A DNA stretch of 21,338 bases from Usnea hakonensis (lineage: Eukaryota; Ascomycota; Lecanoromycetes; Lecanorales; Parmeliaceae). The notes under the pieces are model-generated. The model did not search any database. It saw only the letters and a program-made list of their open reading frames with translations, and was not told the DNA's origin. Location of the stretch: positions 1-21,338 of the forward strand of contig BLJB01000494.1 in assembly GCA_013423325.1 (NCBI GenBank), in the 5' to 3' direction. Positions 8,743 through 18,666 of the stretch are shown one piece after another (the first letter of the stretch is position 1; the number at the start of each line of letters is the position of its first letter). A program made the position numbers and the translations under genes.

Positions 8743-9997
8743 TCACACCGTATGGAACATCAACCTGCTTTTTTCCCTGCTATTTTTCCAAGCCTCAACA
8801 CGGCTATCTCAGCAAGGAAGGAGACATTTGATGCCGGCGCCCCGTTCTGCACTGTTTAGATCTTCAATTCTTGCAACGCGCCTTTTCTTCCCGCTTTTCA
8901 GCCTAGTTGTATTTGGAGGCAAGAGTGTTTCAATCGTATATCCAGTAGTGGATGTGGGCGGGGGAACCCGATTCGTTGTTGTTGAGGAGAGCATAACTCT
9001 GTTTCGCATCGGAAAGGTGACCAACCCTGATCGATCCAAGTGACAATAGCAGTCTGCTAGCAGTTAGGCATAGACGTCAATGGAATTCCCAGAGAGACTA
9101 TGGTGAGAGCGACAAAGTCAGAATGTCACAGATATCCTCAGTGGAAGACAGAAAAGCATTGTGCTTGAGTCTTTGGAACAAGCCTAGAGCCTTCTGGAGC
9201 TGGAGACGGAGTGCAGTGTCCAGCTTTCTAGAGGAGGTACAAGCACAGCAAAAAGCTGATCAAAGATGATGTTTGCTAGTTTCGTTGCTGCGTGGCTTCC
9301 TCATTATGGTTAGCTCCAATTATGCAATGGACATTGGAGCTTGTAGCAGGGTGTATCATATGGGAAATATAGTTAAAAGACTCGCAGGTCTTGAATGCGG
9401 ACAAAGAAAGTAGAGTATATCGGCCTTATCCAAGATGGACGTTCCTATAAATGACCTCATATTCACCGTCTTACTACAACATTCCTTCTATCCAATTGAA
9501 GACATCCTTTTCATAAAGAGTGACTAGAACATGGGGTGAATGCGATGGATGTGTCCTTTACACATTTTGCACAGTGGACTGAGCTGATAAATTCCTATGA
9601 CTCCTCAACCGCATACACAAGATTCTGGCTCTACTATTGTTACTGTCCATCTGGCTAGATACTTCCAAATCACCCCAGATCCGGCACTAAGCTGGCTCCT
9701 CCAATATCTCGGCCACGGGCTTTGACTCGCTCGAAAAATACATTCTCGCTCTTTCGATTCCTCTTCCCGCACACCCGTCAGCGTGCACGAGCGCGGCTTG
9801 ACGCTTTCAGATACGAAACTCTTCCTTCCTACAAGTTACGCGCTCAATCACGTATCTATCAATTTATTGTCAAACGTCAGGCGAGGCGTCGGCAGAGACA
9901 GGCAGCAGGCAAGGGCATCATCTGGAGGCTTGGAGGTCGAAGAAGGATCTCTGGTGCACTGGAGACGAAAAATGCGCGGTCTTCACAAAATCCTGCA
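8743..9997. other. intergenic and 5' leader of the App1-like gene
   Basis: No convincing gene is seen. The last 270 bases or so are open in the App1 frame but lack an ATG, and are best read as 5' UTR. Small frames near 8809-9043 exist on both strands and have no recognisable feature. Confidence 0.5.
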
Positions 9998-12598
9998 ATG
10001 ACGAGCTCAGGACAGTCTACAATGGATAGTGGGTACACATCGGCACCCGAGAGGGGCGCCAGACGGCGAAAGCTCGCAGGATATCTTAAGGCTGCCAATG
10101 AGCTTCGACAATCCTACCAGCAATCATACGGGTTTGGTGGGCAAAGAGATGGGACTACAGATGAAGACGGCAACCCTGTGCCTGGTGCCTATCCCGATGC
10201 TACGGTTTCTCGGAGTGGAGACGAGGAGTTGCTGCTCTTCCCAAGCTACGCGGTACGGCATTCTGTAAGGCAAGGTCGACCGCGCGGTATCCCTGGACCT
10301 ACCCAGGATCTGCGCAGCGCCAAGGAAACCGGGGATGCGCAGTATTGGCAGAGGGAGTGGGAGAAATACGAAGACCAAAATGCTGTGGTGGATGTGGATG
10401 TAAGAGGATGGGTTTACGCTCCTCACCGAGGGCAGATGACTAGGAAGAACAGGCTTGTTGTCGGCATCGCAAGGCAGATCAGTGGAATACCTGCTCCCTC
10501 GAGCAGCAGAGCATCGAGTCCAAGCTCTCCCCATCATGCTAGATTGGAAGCTCACCGAGCTAGGCAAGAGGAGGAAATGGTGGAAAAGGAAGCTGAATCG
10601 ATAGCAAAAAGAGGCCAGGGAGAGGCAGATATCGCATGGCGGGGTGGATACAGTGGATCGCCAGGACTTGATGGGGATGACATGACCGAATCTAGTAAGT
10701 CTATCTCGTCCGAGCACAGTAGGCCAGCTTCGCCTGAGAAGCGGAATGCTCGAGCAGGTGACATGGCTCGTCCTGTCTCCAACAGCTCTCTTCGTGGCGA
10801 AAAGTACAACAATGAGAATTTCAACCTTCCCAAGCGGCTTTCCTGGACTCACCCTTCAGAAATGAGCTCTGCCGAGCTCAATGCTGCCAATGCACACATG
10901 ATGGTTAGACTCAAGCCTTTCCTAAGTACTCCCTTGGTCGGCACCACCCTTACCGCCTTCTTCTACAACGACTCGGACTCGAGGTCTCGATCAGTTACTA
11001 CGAATGAGGCTGGACACTTTTCGCTGCGAGCTGCTCTGGACTTTGTTCCTACCAATGTGCGAGTCCTTGCGTCGGACAAGCTGTCAGCCACTGAAGAGGT
11101 CCATGTCTCAGAGCCTAACGGTATGAGCATGATAAGCGACATTGACGATACCATTAAACACTCTGGTATAGGCAATGGAGCTAGAGACATATTTCGGAAT
11201 GCTTTCATCCGCGACCTGGGAGACCTTACAATCGACGGAGTCAAGGAATGGTACTCAACTCTGGCCGACCTCGGCGTAAAGTTTCACTACGTATCAAACT
11301 CTCCGTGGCAGCTCTATCCGGTGTTGGTGAGTTACTTTGCCCAGGCTGGGTTGCCGAAAGGCTCGTTCCATTTAAAGCAATATACTGGTATGCTCCAAGG
11401 CATCTTTGAGCCAGTCGCCGAGCGCAAGAAAGGCACCCTCGAGAGGATCCTCTCCGACTTCCCGGAGAGGCGCTTCATCCTTGCAGGAGACAGTGGAGAG
11501 GCGGATCTTGAGCTATACACAGATATTGTGTTAGCAAACCCAGGCAGGATACTTGGGGTCTTTATTCGGGATGTCACCACCAGCAAGCCTCCGGCATTTT
11601 TCGAATCCACAATCAAATCAATGAGACCACGTGGATCTCGATCATCTTTACGAGGCAGAAACAAAGACGATGGCAGCGACTCGTCCAAAAATCAAATGGC
11701 GGAGAAGCCGCCTGCGCTGCCACCGAGACAAGCAAGTCATTCAGCAAGCCCTCATTCTACCGAAAGCAACGGACCAGTGATGGGCACACTGATAGATTTC
11801 GACGACGAACCCACGCCAGGAATTCATCACTCCATGACTGATCCCACTGTATCAGAAACGGAGAGGAAATTATCAACAACCTCAATCAACTCACTTCCCC
11901 CATCCCGTCCCTCAAAGCCAAAAGCACTACGCTCAATCCCAGGCCCAGAACAGCGCTTCCCTTCCCCTCCAACTCCACAGCCCGCATCCCAAAAGCCACC
12001 ACCACCCACACCAAACCCAAAGCCCCGCCAATACTCCAGCTCTCAAGAGACCCCCAACCAACCAAACGAGCCCTCCCCACTCTCCCAAACCCAAAACGTC
12101 TCCCCGCCCAGCAGCCGCGCCTCTTCCTTCGAACGCCAATCCTACCGCTCCACCGTCCGCAGCAAAGTCACCTCCGCCTACAACGCCCTCCCCTCCCTCT
12201 ACAGCACCTCTCCCTACGCCCAACAACAACAACAACAACCACCAACCCCGGACCCACCCAAACCACCCCAACCCAGCATCTCCCGCCCCCCGCCCCCCGT
12301 GCCCCCGCGCAGGAACATAACCAGCTACCCCGCCGCCGCAGCCCAGTACGCCAGCAACCGTCTCAGCGGCAGCTGGAACGGATATACCAATGACGGTGGG
12401 GGCAGTGGTAGCTCCGAGGACACCAATAACGGCAACGAGCAGGTGCTGAGTAAGAAGGAAGAGCTGTGGATGAGAAGGTGGGCGAGGGCGAGGGATATCT
12501 TTGATGAAAAGGGCGTTGTGTTGAGGGCGTGGAGGGTCGGACAGGATGTGGCGGATGAGGCGGTTCGGTTGGTGGAGGGGACGGAGAGGCGGAGGTGA
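9998..12598 (+). CDS. APP1: App1-like phosphatidate phosphatase (DUF2183, actin patch protein)
   Basis: App1 is a Mg2+-dependent phosphatidate phosphatase that makes diacylglycerol at cortical actin patches and links lipid metabolism to endocytosis. The model is one exon of 866 aa, starting at the first in-frame ATG (9998), whose start MTSSGQSTMDSGYTS and nearby KLAGYLKAANELRQ look like the conserved fungal N-terminus. The catalytic HAD-type DxDxT motif is D381-I-D383-D-T385. It is followed by VSNSPW (432-437) and GDSGEAD (497-503), and the domain ends near residue 527. The C-terminal 330 residues are disordered and Pro-rich, with Q742-747 and an SH3-ligand-like RPPPPVPPRR (763-772). This suits the known binding of yeast App1 to SH3 proteins of actin patches. 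The gene is convergent with the Ser/Arg-rich gene downstream. Family assignment is very strong. Confidence 0.93.
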   Translation: MTSSGQSTMDSGYTSAPERGARRRKLAGYLKAANELRQSYQQSYGFGGQRDGTTDEDGNPVPGAYPDATVSRSGDEELLLFPSYAVRHSVRQGRPRGIPGPTQDLRSAKETGDAQYWQREWEKYEDQNAVVDVDVRGWVYAPHRGQMTRKNRLVVGIARQISGIPAPSSSRASSPSSPHHARLEAHRARQEEEMVEKEAESIAKRGQGEADIAWRGGYSGSPGLDGDDMTESSKSISSEHSRPASPEKRNARAGDMARPVSNSSLRGEKYNNENFNLPKRLSWTHPSEMSSAELNAANAHMMVRLKPFLSTPLVGTTLTAFFYNDSDSRSRSVTTNEAGHFSLRAALDFVPTNVRVLASDKLSATEEVHVSEPNGMSMISDIDDTIKHSGIGNGARDIFRNAFIRDLGDLTIDGVKEWYSTLADLGVKFHYVSNSPWQLYPVLVSYFAQAGLPKGSFHLKQYTGMLQGIFEPVAERKKGTLERILSDFPERRFILAGDSGEADLELYTDIVLANPGRILGVFIRDVTTSKPPAFFESTIKSMRPRGSRSSLRGRNKDDGSDSSKNQMAEKPPALPPRQASHSASPHSTESNGPVMGTLIDFDDEPTPGIHHSMTDPTVSETERKLSTTSINSLPPSRPSKPKALRSIPGPEQRFPSPPTPQPASQKPPPPTPNPKPRQYSSSQETPNQPNEPSPLSQTQNVSPPSSRASSFERQSYRSTVRSKVTSAYNALPSLYSTSPYAQQQQQQPPTPDPPKPPQPSISRPPPPVPPRRNITSYPAAAAQYASNRLSGSWNGYTNDGGGSGSSEDTNNGNEQVLSKKEELWMRRWARARDIFDEKGVVLRAWRVGQDVADEAVRLVEGTERRR
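12221..12238 (+). repeat. CAA trinucleotide repeat (6 units) coding poly-Gln
   Basis: Six perfect CAA units encode Gln 742-747 in the disordered tail of the App1-like protein. The tract is likely length-variable between strains. Confidence 0.9.
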
Positions 12599-12902
12599 TG
12601 GGGGGGTGGGGGGGCTGGTAGGGCTATGTTGATGGGTGTATGATATGGATGTCGGTATGATGGTTGGGGATGAGGAGGGGGTTCTGGCCGATTCTGTCTT
12701 TTAGGAGGCAAGGTAAGGAAAAGGGAAGATGGCATAGCGTGGGCGTTTAAGGTAGAGCGATAGAGTACCCAAGCGACTCGTATATCAAAGGAGAATTACA
12801 CATTTCACTTCCTAGAAATGAGATTGATGTGATCAACGTAGCCGGTGCCTGCGATACGACCCGGGACGTAAATTGGAGACAGCCCAAGGAAAGGTTGGTG
12901 TA

Positions 12903-12958
12903 GAAAGAGAGAAAGAGAGAGCGAGAGAGAGGGAGAGAGAGGAAGAGAAAGAGTGTGT
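12903..12958 (+). repeat. GA-rich low-complexity tract ending in GT repeats
   Basis: This is an imperfect (GA)n purine run followed by GTGTGTGT, in the shared 3' region between two convergent genes. On the minus strand it is a polypyrimidine run downstream of the Ser/Arg-rich gene. It resembles a microsatellite. Confidence 0.8.
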
Positions 12959-13101
12959 GTATTGGTAAATAGAAACTTTTAGTCATTATTGTAAAGTATT
13001 CGTCATCATAAATCCTTCATCTTCAGCCATTAAGCTCTTCCGCCACGCATGATATTGCTCGTCACATCGTTCAGACCCCTCACCATCACCATCCAATCCA
13101 A

Positions 13102-16100
13102 TCATTCCTTCCTTTTCCACTCCTCAAACAACGCCATCCCCCTCTCCTTCACCTCCTCATCATCCGGATGCCTCTCCCTCTCCTTGAGAATATCCCACAG
13201 ATCCTGCTGCAGCAAATGCCGCTTGTGCGCCGTATGCCTCAAGTGCTCAAAATCGTCGTCTTCGCACGCTTCGTTGAAGACGGTCCGCATGCGAGTGGAG
13301 TAGAGGTGGCAGCTGGCTCCCTGGTCGAGCTTAAATGGGGACTGGTCAATGGCGCGGGCGATCGGGTGTCCGGCGTTTACGGCGGGGAGCACGACGTCGG
13401 TGTAGCAAGCGGGACAGATTGTGAATTCGGGGATGTGCGGGTGGATGTGCCAGGGGAGGTTGGGCAGCATTTGGTCGCGGGGGCATCTAGGGGCATAGTG
13501 GTTGCTTAGATGATGAGGTGGGGTCCGTATTTTGGGAGATTCGGGCTCCTGTATGAGCCGTTTGGCTAGTCGTGTTAGTGAAGAGGTATTGGGCTCTTTG
13601 TGAGATTTGCGGGCCTCGGCTGCTATTTGGTCGAGTGCGTCGATGTACTGAACGAAATTATGACCATCAGCTCGTAGAGAGCAGACTCGCTCTTTAGCTT
13701 CACCGCGGTGCCCGGTGTAGAAGACTTCCTCGAGGACAGGAAAGATAGTCTCAAGACTATAGACGCAGTGCTGGCAGACAGTGAAGCCTGGGATATGTTT
13801 TCTAGTCGTCTCATCTTCGAGCCAGTACCAATGGTGGCGAGCGATTGGTTGATCTTTCATGCACGGTCGCTGCTTTGCAGTCGTCTTAGCCAGGGCGGTG
13901 AGGAGTTCGAGATCTGGGCGGTTTTCGTTCATGGTTATTTGAGTGGCTAGGCGGATCCAGGGGTCATTGAGGTCGCACATGGTCTTTTCGCCAGGCGGCT
14001 CAGGAGCACGCGGAACAATTTGATGCCGGTACCTGGCACCGAAAACATCATGAGAACAGTCCGGGCAGATTGCAAAGCGGGAACATCCATGCACAGTGTA
14101 CCAGTCCTTGTAGCCAGCGACGGCGTGAGGCCTTGGGCACATGGGTATTATGACTGGTTTCTGTGGCTGTGCTACGACGGCTGACGTTGAAAATGGTGTC
14201 GACGGCTGTTGCTTACTATCGAATGGGCTAGAACCTAGAGCTGAAACCGAAGATCTTGAACTTGATACTGCTGCGTAAGCTTCTGGTACGTAAGAATTTG
14301 CTCTCGATCGGGAGCGTTGCGGGCGTTGGGACTCTTGCTCAGGTTGGGGGCTTGGGACATGCGACCTTGCTCTTGTGCTGAGGGACGGGCGTTCGAGATT
14401 CGATGGTCTGTACCTATCGCTAGGCGATGAAATGCTCGGAGAAGAAGGTCTCGATCGTGTTCCGGAAGAGCGGAGTGAATCAGCTGGCTGCAAATACGAT
14501 GGCGTGGCCAATGCTAGTTGCGGTCGAACATCAGTGTACGAGGCTGATCGCTGACGTCCCGAGAATCCAGGCCTTAACATCGAAGATGGAGCCAAGGCTG
14601 GACCTGGGGCTGAGACTGGAGGAGGAGCTGAGGGTGCAATAGATGCATGCCTATTCCCTGGATACCGCTCTTCCTGATTTCCATCAGAACGGGAATTGGT
14701 AGGTGGTGCCGGCGATGGAGATCGAATGTTTATCCCTGGCCTAAGAATTGGTTCCGGCTCCACCATAATGGGCGGAGAAGGTAACGGGGTTGTCATCCTT
14801 GACCTCGGAGCAGGGTGCCAGGATCTTCCGTTCGATTCTACTTCGACTGGATGAATACCCGGACCTGGAGTCCTAGGGCTTCTTGGCGTTGAATTTTTCG
14901 ACAAAGGCGAGGGTGGCCTTGACCTCTGTGCCTCGTTCTTCAAACCAGCAACGGTATGTGCTCGACGATGATGGCCCTCAGTTGACGGCGTCCCAGGAGG
15001 AGAAGAGTGGGGCGACGCTGTGGGAGAATCTCTGGGTGAAGCCAATGGAGAAGGTTGTGGAGAAGGCCGAGGCGAAGCTCTCCGTGCGTCAGCTATGTCG
15101 TGTTCGAGCCGAGCATTTATGCCGAGGAGGAAGTCACCGCTTAGAAGCGATGCACGATTCGTGGCAGGTCCTCTGTGTTCTACTGCTGTTTCCGGGGGCG
15201 TTGGTGTAGGCTGTCTAAAGCTATGTCCCTGTTGGGGACCCTCGTCGATATGTGGAGTCGAATACTTGGATGAGTCTCGTTTGGAAAGCTCATAAGGTGC
15301 TTTGCGGTGTCTGCCAGAGCCACGGCTCGCGTCAGATTCGTCAGACGATCCATGATGATTCCTAGTGTGAGGATTTATCATATTGGGGGAGAGAGGCGCT
15401 CCCGGATATATCGCTGTTGTTGATGCATGTCTACCCAATGGGGCCAGTGGCGGTCGTGGAGGATGATCATAAGTATCCCTCCTTTGAATCCCTTCTCTGT
15501 CCCCGTTCACTTCCCTAGTATTTTCATATTTCGCGCTTGCAGTATTGTAGGCTGATGCTTGCCTGCCCGATGCAGCCAAAGCAGGGCGTCCAGAGCTCTT
15601 AGGGTCATGTTTGATTTGCTCCAAATTTCTAGATCTGTCGTCCTTGGCAATCCTTGGGTCGTAGAATGAATGAGATTTATGATTCTCTGCATATTTCATT
15701 CTGGGACTCATCACTTGGGGAGAGAGCATGGTTTCGCCGGACAGAAGTTGTTCTTTTGGCCTCGATGGCTTGGGTCCAGATGCGTAAGGTGATCTCGCAC
15801 GCTCTAGCGGGGGTGGAGCATCGCCTTTTGACTTATCCCCCGCGAAGTTTGTATCCAGTCTTGGAATATCTCTCCTCCCTCTCTCCTTCTCCTGAGGCAC
15901 AGGCGTAGGTTTGTGGGGTATTGATGAAGGCCTCTTTGGCCCATCATAGCTTCCTGGAATCTTAGTCCCGCCCTCTGGTCTTCTGGCGTAACGACGATCA
16001 AATTTATTATCGGTAGTCCTTGGCGGTGTTGGAGGGGCAGAATCGTCGGAGCTCTCCGTATCATCATCGATGTCCTTGACTATCGGGTGCTGATCGGGGG

Positions 16101-16437
16101 TGCCCCGCATCTGAACTCCATCGTCCTCCACGACCACTGGTATTGGCTTGCCTTCTTTTGATAGCTCCTTTTTCAGCGACACAGTCTCATCCTCTACCCT
16201 TGGGGACGGTGGCCATCTTTGTCTGGCACAGTTCGATGTGTAGGGCTTGCGGACCCTGGAAGGTGATCTTGGGCGTGGTGGACGAACTCTGGAGGGTGTT
16301 CTTGGACGTGGAGGTCGAGCGCTACGGCTACGTTCTTGGGAGTACGCCTGAGGCCTCAGCGGGACTGAATCATCACTACGACTAAATGAGGGTATCAGTG
16401 ATAGAAGCATGAGACCGAGGGCATTGAGATTATCCAT
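13102..16437 (-). CDS. Ser/Arg/Pro-rich protein with three C-terminal Cys4 modules
   Basis: This is a single exon of 1111 aa. I chose the ATG at 16435-16437 (MDNLNALGLMLLSLIPSFSR) because the frame upstream of it has no ATG. After a short hydrophobic N-terminus come RS/RP-rich repeats (about 36-63, with TPSRVRPPRPRSPSR) and some 700 disordered residues rich in Ser, Pro and Arg, including an SP-repeat block (PSPQPSPLASPRDSP). The folded part is C-terminal. Three modules share the plan C, aromatic W, CxxC, C-x-L: Cys 767/791/794/821, 859/888/891/919 and 985/1008/1011/1043. The CxxC cores are AICPDC, TVCQHC and TICPAC. Four Cys per module suggest structural zinc. The protein ends in a charged helix (LKERERHPDDEEVKERG). 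Such proteins are often annotated as SR-related matrix proteins in fungi, but the SR content alone does not prove a splicing role. Function is unknown. The gene itself is clear. Confidence 0.85.
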   Translation of the reverse strand: MDNLNALGLMLLSLIPSFSRSDDSVPLRPQAYSQERSRSARPPRPRTPSRVRPPRPRSPSRVRKPYTSNCARQRWPPSPRVEDETVSLKKELSKEGKPIPVVVEDDGVQMRGTPDQHPIVKDIDDDTESSDDSAPPTPPRTTDNKFDRRYARRPEGGTKIPGSYDGPKRPSSIPHKPTPVPQEKERGRRDIPRLDTNFAGDKSKGDAPPPLERARSPYASGPKPSRPKEQLLSGETMLSPQVMSPRMKYAENHKSHSFYDPRIAKDDRSRNLEQIKHDPKSSGRPALAASGRQASAYNTASAKYENTREVNGDREGIQRRDTYDHPPRPPLAPLGRHASTTAIYPGAPLSPNMINPHTRNHHGSSDESDASRGSGRHRKAPYELSKRDSSKYSTPHIDEGPQQGHSFRQPTPTPPETAVEHRGPATNRASLLSGDFLLGINARLEHDIADARRASPRPSPQPSPLASPRDSPTASPHSSPPGTPSTEGHHRRAHTVAGLKNEAQRSRPPSPLSKNSTPRSPRTPGPGIHPVEVESNGRSWHPAPRSRMTTPLPSPPIMVEPEPILRPGINIRSPSPAPPTNSRSDGNQEERYPGNRHASIAPSAPPPVSAPGPALAPSSMLRPGFSGRQRSASYTDVRPQLALATPSYLQPADSLRSSGTRSRPSSPSISSPSDRYRPSNLERPSLSTRARSHVPSPQPEQESQRPQRSRSRANSYVPEAYAAVSSSRSSVSALGSSPFDSKQQPSTPFSTSAVVAQPQKPVIIPMCPRPHAVAGYKDWYTVHGCSRFAICPDCSHDVFGARYRHQIVPRAPEPPGEKTMCDLNDPWIRLATQITMNENRPDLELLTALAKTTAKQRPCMKDQPIARHHWYWLEDETTRKHIPGFTVCQHCVYSLETIFPVLEEVFYTGHRGEAKERVCSLRADGHNFVQYIDALDQIAAEARKSHKEPNTSSLTRLAKRLIQEPESPKIRTPPHHLSNHYAPRCPRDQMLPNLPWHIHPHIPEFTICPACYTDVVLPAVNAGHPIARAIDQSPFKLDQGASCHLYSTRMRTVFNEACEDDDFEHLRHTAHKRHLLQQDLWDILKERERHPDDEEVKERGMALFEEWKRKE

Positions 16438-16451
16438 ACCGATTGTTCCAT
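16395..16451 (-). promoter_or_regulatory. possible overlapping upstream ORF (18 codons) at the Ser/Arg-rich gene start
   Basis: An ATG at 16449-16451 opens 18 codons in another frame, which run past the main ATG and stop at 16395-16397. If both ATGs are in the mRNA, initiation at the first would reduce translation of the long protein. The transcript start is unknown. Confidence 0.35.
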
Positions 16452-18169
16452 TTCTCGTATGAAGTTGATGGACGGTAGTCACTGTGAGCCGACGCCATAT
16501 TACTGCCCGTAAGTAAAGCCGAGTACTGTTCCCGAAAACAAAGACCTGCCAGCTAGAAAGGCAGGGACGAAGAGACGAGGTAGTTCGCAAATGATGTTGT
16601 TGTTCGCTTCCCGTTTGATTGCTGACATTGGACTGCTCAAAAGAGAGACTATATCAACGAAAACAAGAGGAGGAAGAGAGAGACAGAAACACAGCCGTAA
16701 TTCGTAAAGATGCGTGAGAGCTAGGTTGAGAAAGCGAGACGAGTAGAGCAAGGCATTATACGGTAACAGACTTCTATGGGGCTGCCAAATGAGAGTCTGA
16801 GTGTAATCCGGAGTGAGAAGGCTACTACTCTACTTCATACACTGTAGAGTAAGGAGGTATGCCTGCCTGCCTGCCTGGCTACCCACTTCTCCAGTCTCCA
16901 CACAGTCAGGCAATGATAGATATGGCAAAACAGGCAACACAGAATAAATGAATGAGAAGAGAACGGTTGAGTGAAAGTCTAAAGTACCTAAGGTAAGTAA
17001 GGAGAAAAAGGCGGTCGCAATATGGTGGAGACCGTTGAAAGAGCTACCGTGATGCCGTCTACCGATTTGGCGGATCCTTTGCAAATGACTGGTTCACAAT
17101 CCTCCAGGCCTTGCTAATGGTGGGGTAATCCATGCATAAGTACACTTGCGGATAATTTTATGTACTTGTGCATGGTTGGGGCGGTGCCTGACGCTAGCAA
17201 AGATAATCTTCATGCGCTGCAACTCTTTCTTTGCTCTCGTGACGATATCACCACCGCAACCACCATCAATACCACGCCGATATTCGGCAACACCCTCATC
17301 AAGGGGTGGGCACGTTCCTTTCTGCGTCTTAAGAGGATCCTCGTCATCCTATACTATAGTAATCGAATCAGGACCACCCTCTAGGCAAGGACTTTCTCCG
17401 ACTCAGAACTGAACCTACCAAACATCATCGATTCCCCGCTTTCCTCGTCCCACCAATCTGTTAACACCCTCGCCCGGCAAATCACCTCATGATTGGGCTT
17501 CGACACTTTTCGTGTCCGCGTGTCTCTGTCGTCGACGCGCACGATATCCCCAACCAGCTTCTTTGCTCTCATCCTCATCTTCGGATCTTTTACTACATGC
17601 ATCATGCAAGCCATTAGGCACGGGTGCATCCTGGGGATATCGGTGAAGCTGCAGCACCTGGTGTTTACTGATAAGGCGAAAGAGATAGGGTCTCAGAAGG
17701 AGATAGCCCCCGATAATGGTGATCAGTCGATGGCTATTGGACGTGAGCAGTCCCGGAAATGTCTCGATGACATATTGTTGGAGGTCATGGACACATGCTG
17801 GGAGGTTGGAAACCCCAACAGATGCTATAACGGAAGCTACTGGAGACAGCCAACGTCATCAGTATATGGCAGTGACGCTTCAGAAGTCTGCACACATACA
17901 TGTAGGCCTCCTAGCGATTTGGTAGAGGAAGTACTATGTGCTGCTTGTAGTCCTGTAGTCTCGTAATTCTAGTATGTTGAGTAATGCAAATGCACTTTGG
18001 GGGTTCATTCGAAGTCCAATGTCCAGTGTCCTTTTCTAGGACGCTCCTACCCTTTTGTTTTTGGTTGATGGTTCCTCGCCTTGTCTGCAGAAGGCTTGGC
18101 GCATATCTTCAAACGTCAACACACCTGCTTCTCCTTCCACACTTCGGCTGAGCACTAGAAATCCTACTT
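16438..18169. other. divergent intergenic region between the Ser/Arg-rich and MHF1 genes
   Basis: A 1.7 kb interval serves as the upstream region for two divergent genes. A purine-rich run near 16667-16685 and a GCCT tetranucleotide repeat occur on the Ser/Arg-rich gene side. A charged 82-codon minus-strand frame (17381-17629) and a plus-strand frame from a TTG at 17493 overlap, with no recognisable motifs and no clear exon borders, so neither is called a gene. Confidence 0.5.
16861..16876 (+). repeat. GCCT tetranucleotide repeat (4 units)
   Basis: Four perfect GCCT units lie in the upstream region of the Ser/Arg-rich gene. It is a short microsatellite. Confidence 0.85.
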
Positions 18170-18666
18170 ATGGCTGACAGCGAGGAGCAAGCGTTGGAAC
18201 AAGTACAGCGTCTTCCACCATTTGTGTTTTTGGGGCTTGCTAACTTCTGTCCACAGCGCCTCAAGTCCGCTCTCTGGTTCTCAATCGGCAAGATAGTCGA
18301 TGAGGAAACGCTCAAGCTTGGTGTCAATGCCACACCACAATTTATTGGAGCCTTGACAGAGATGGTCTGGGCACAGATAGGTACGTTACAGTTGCCCCTG
18401 TCAACGGCTATTCATGCACATGCTGACATTATACCCTGATGACAGAGAATGTTAGCACTGATTTGAAGAGTTTCGCCAGGTGCGTAAGCCTCCACTCCCA
18501 AGAGGGATTGCGCCGACTGGTTTCATATTCAAGACATGCTGGGCGGTCCACTATATCCACGGATGACGTTATGCTTCTTTCTCGTCGGAACGAGGGTCTT
18601 GAGACTGTCCTCAGGAGTTACATCGACAAACAAAACATTGGAAGCTCGAAACGCAAGAAACGCTGA
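18170..18666 (+). CDS. MHF1: Mhf1 / CENP-S histone-fold protein
   Basis: Mhf1 pairs with Mhf2 (CENP-X) in a histone-fold tetramer that binds branched DNA, recruits the FANCM-type helicase in repair, and joins the CENP-T-W-S-X kinetochore complex. The exon model is 18170-18202, 18257-18380, 18446-18479 and 18534-18666, giving 107 aa, the usual family length. Hallmarks are LKSALWFSIGKIVDEE (13-28), NATPQFIGALTEMVWAQIE (35-53) and HAGRSTISTDDVMLLSRRN (65-83). The first intron is 54 nt (GTACAG donor, GCTAACTT branch, CCACAG acceptor) and contains no in-frame stop, so unspliced reading gives a false 18-residue insertion. Removing it joins EEQALEQ directly to RLKSALW, as in homologues. The other introns are 65 and 54 nt. 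The third exon is only 34 nt. The C-terminus is basic (SKRKKR). It is convergent with the dehydrogenase gene. Confidence 0.93.

Noticed and set aside
8809..9043. Overlapping frames on both strands upstream of App1
   Set aside because: Neither has a motif, exon border or convincing start. Composition is compatible with chance.
10124..10852. 242-codon minus-strand frame over the App1-like gene
   Set aside because: Antisense of the Ser/Arg-rich coding region, with no domain. Openness follows from codon bias of the sense gene.
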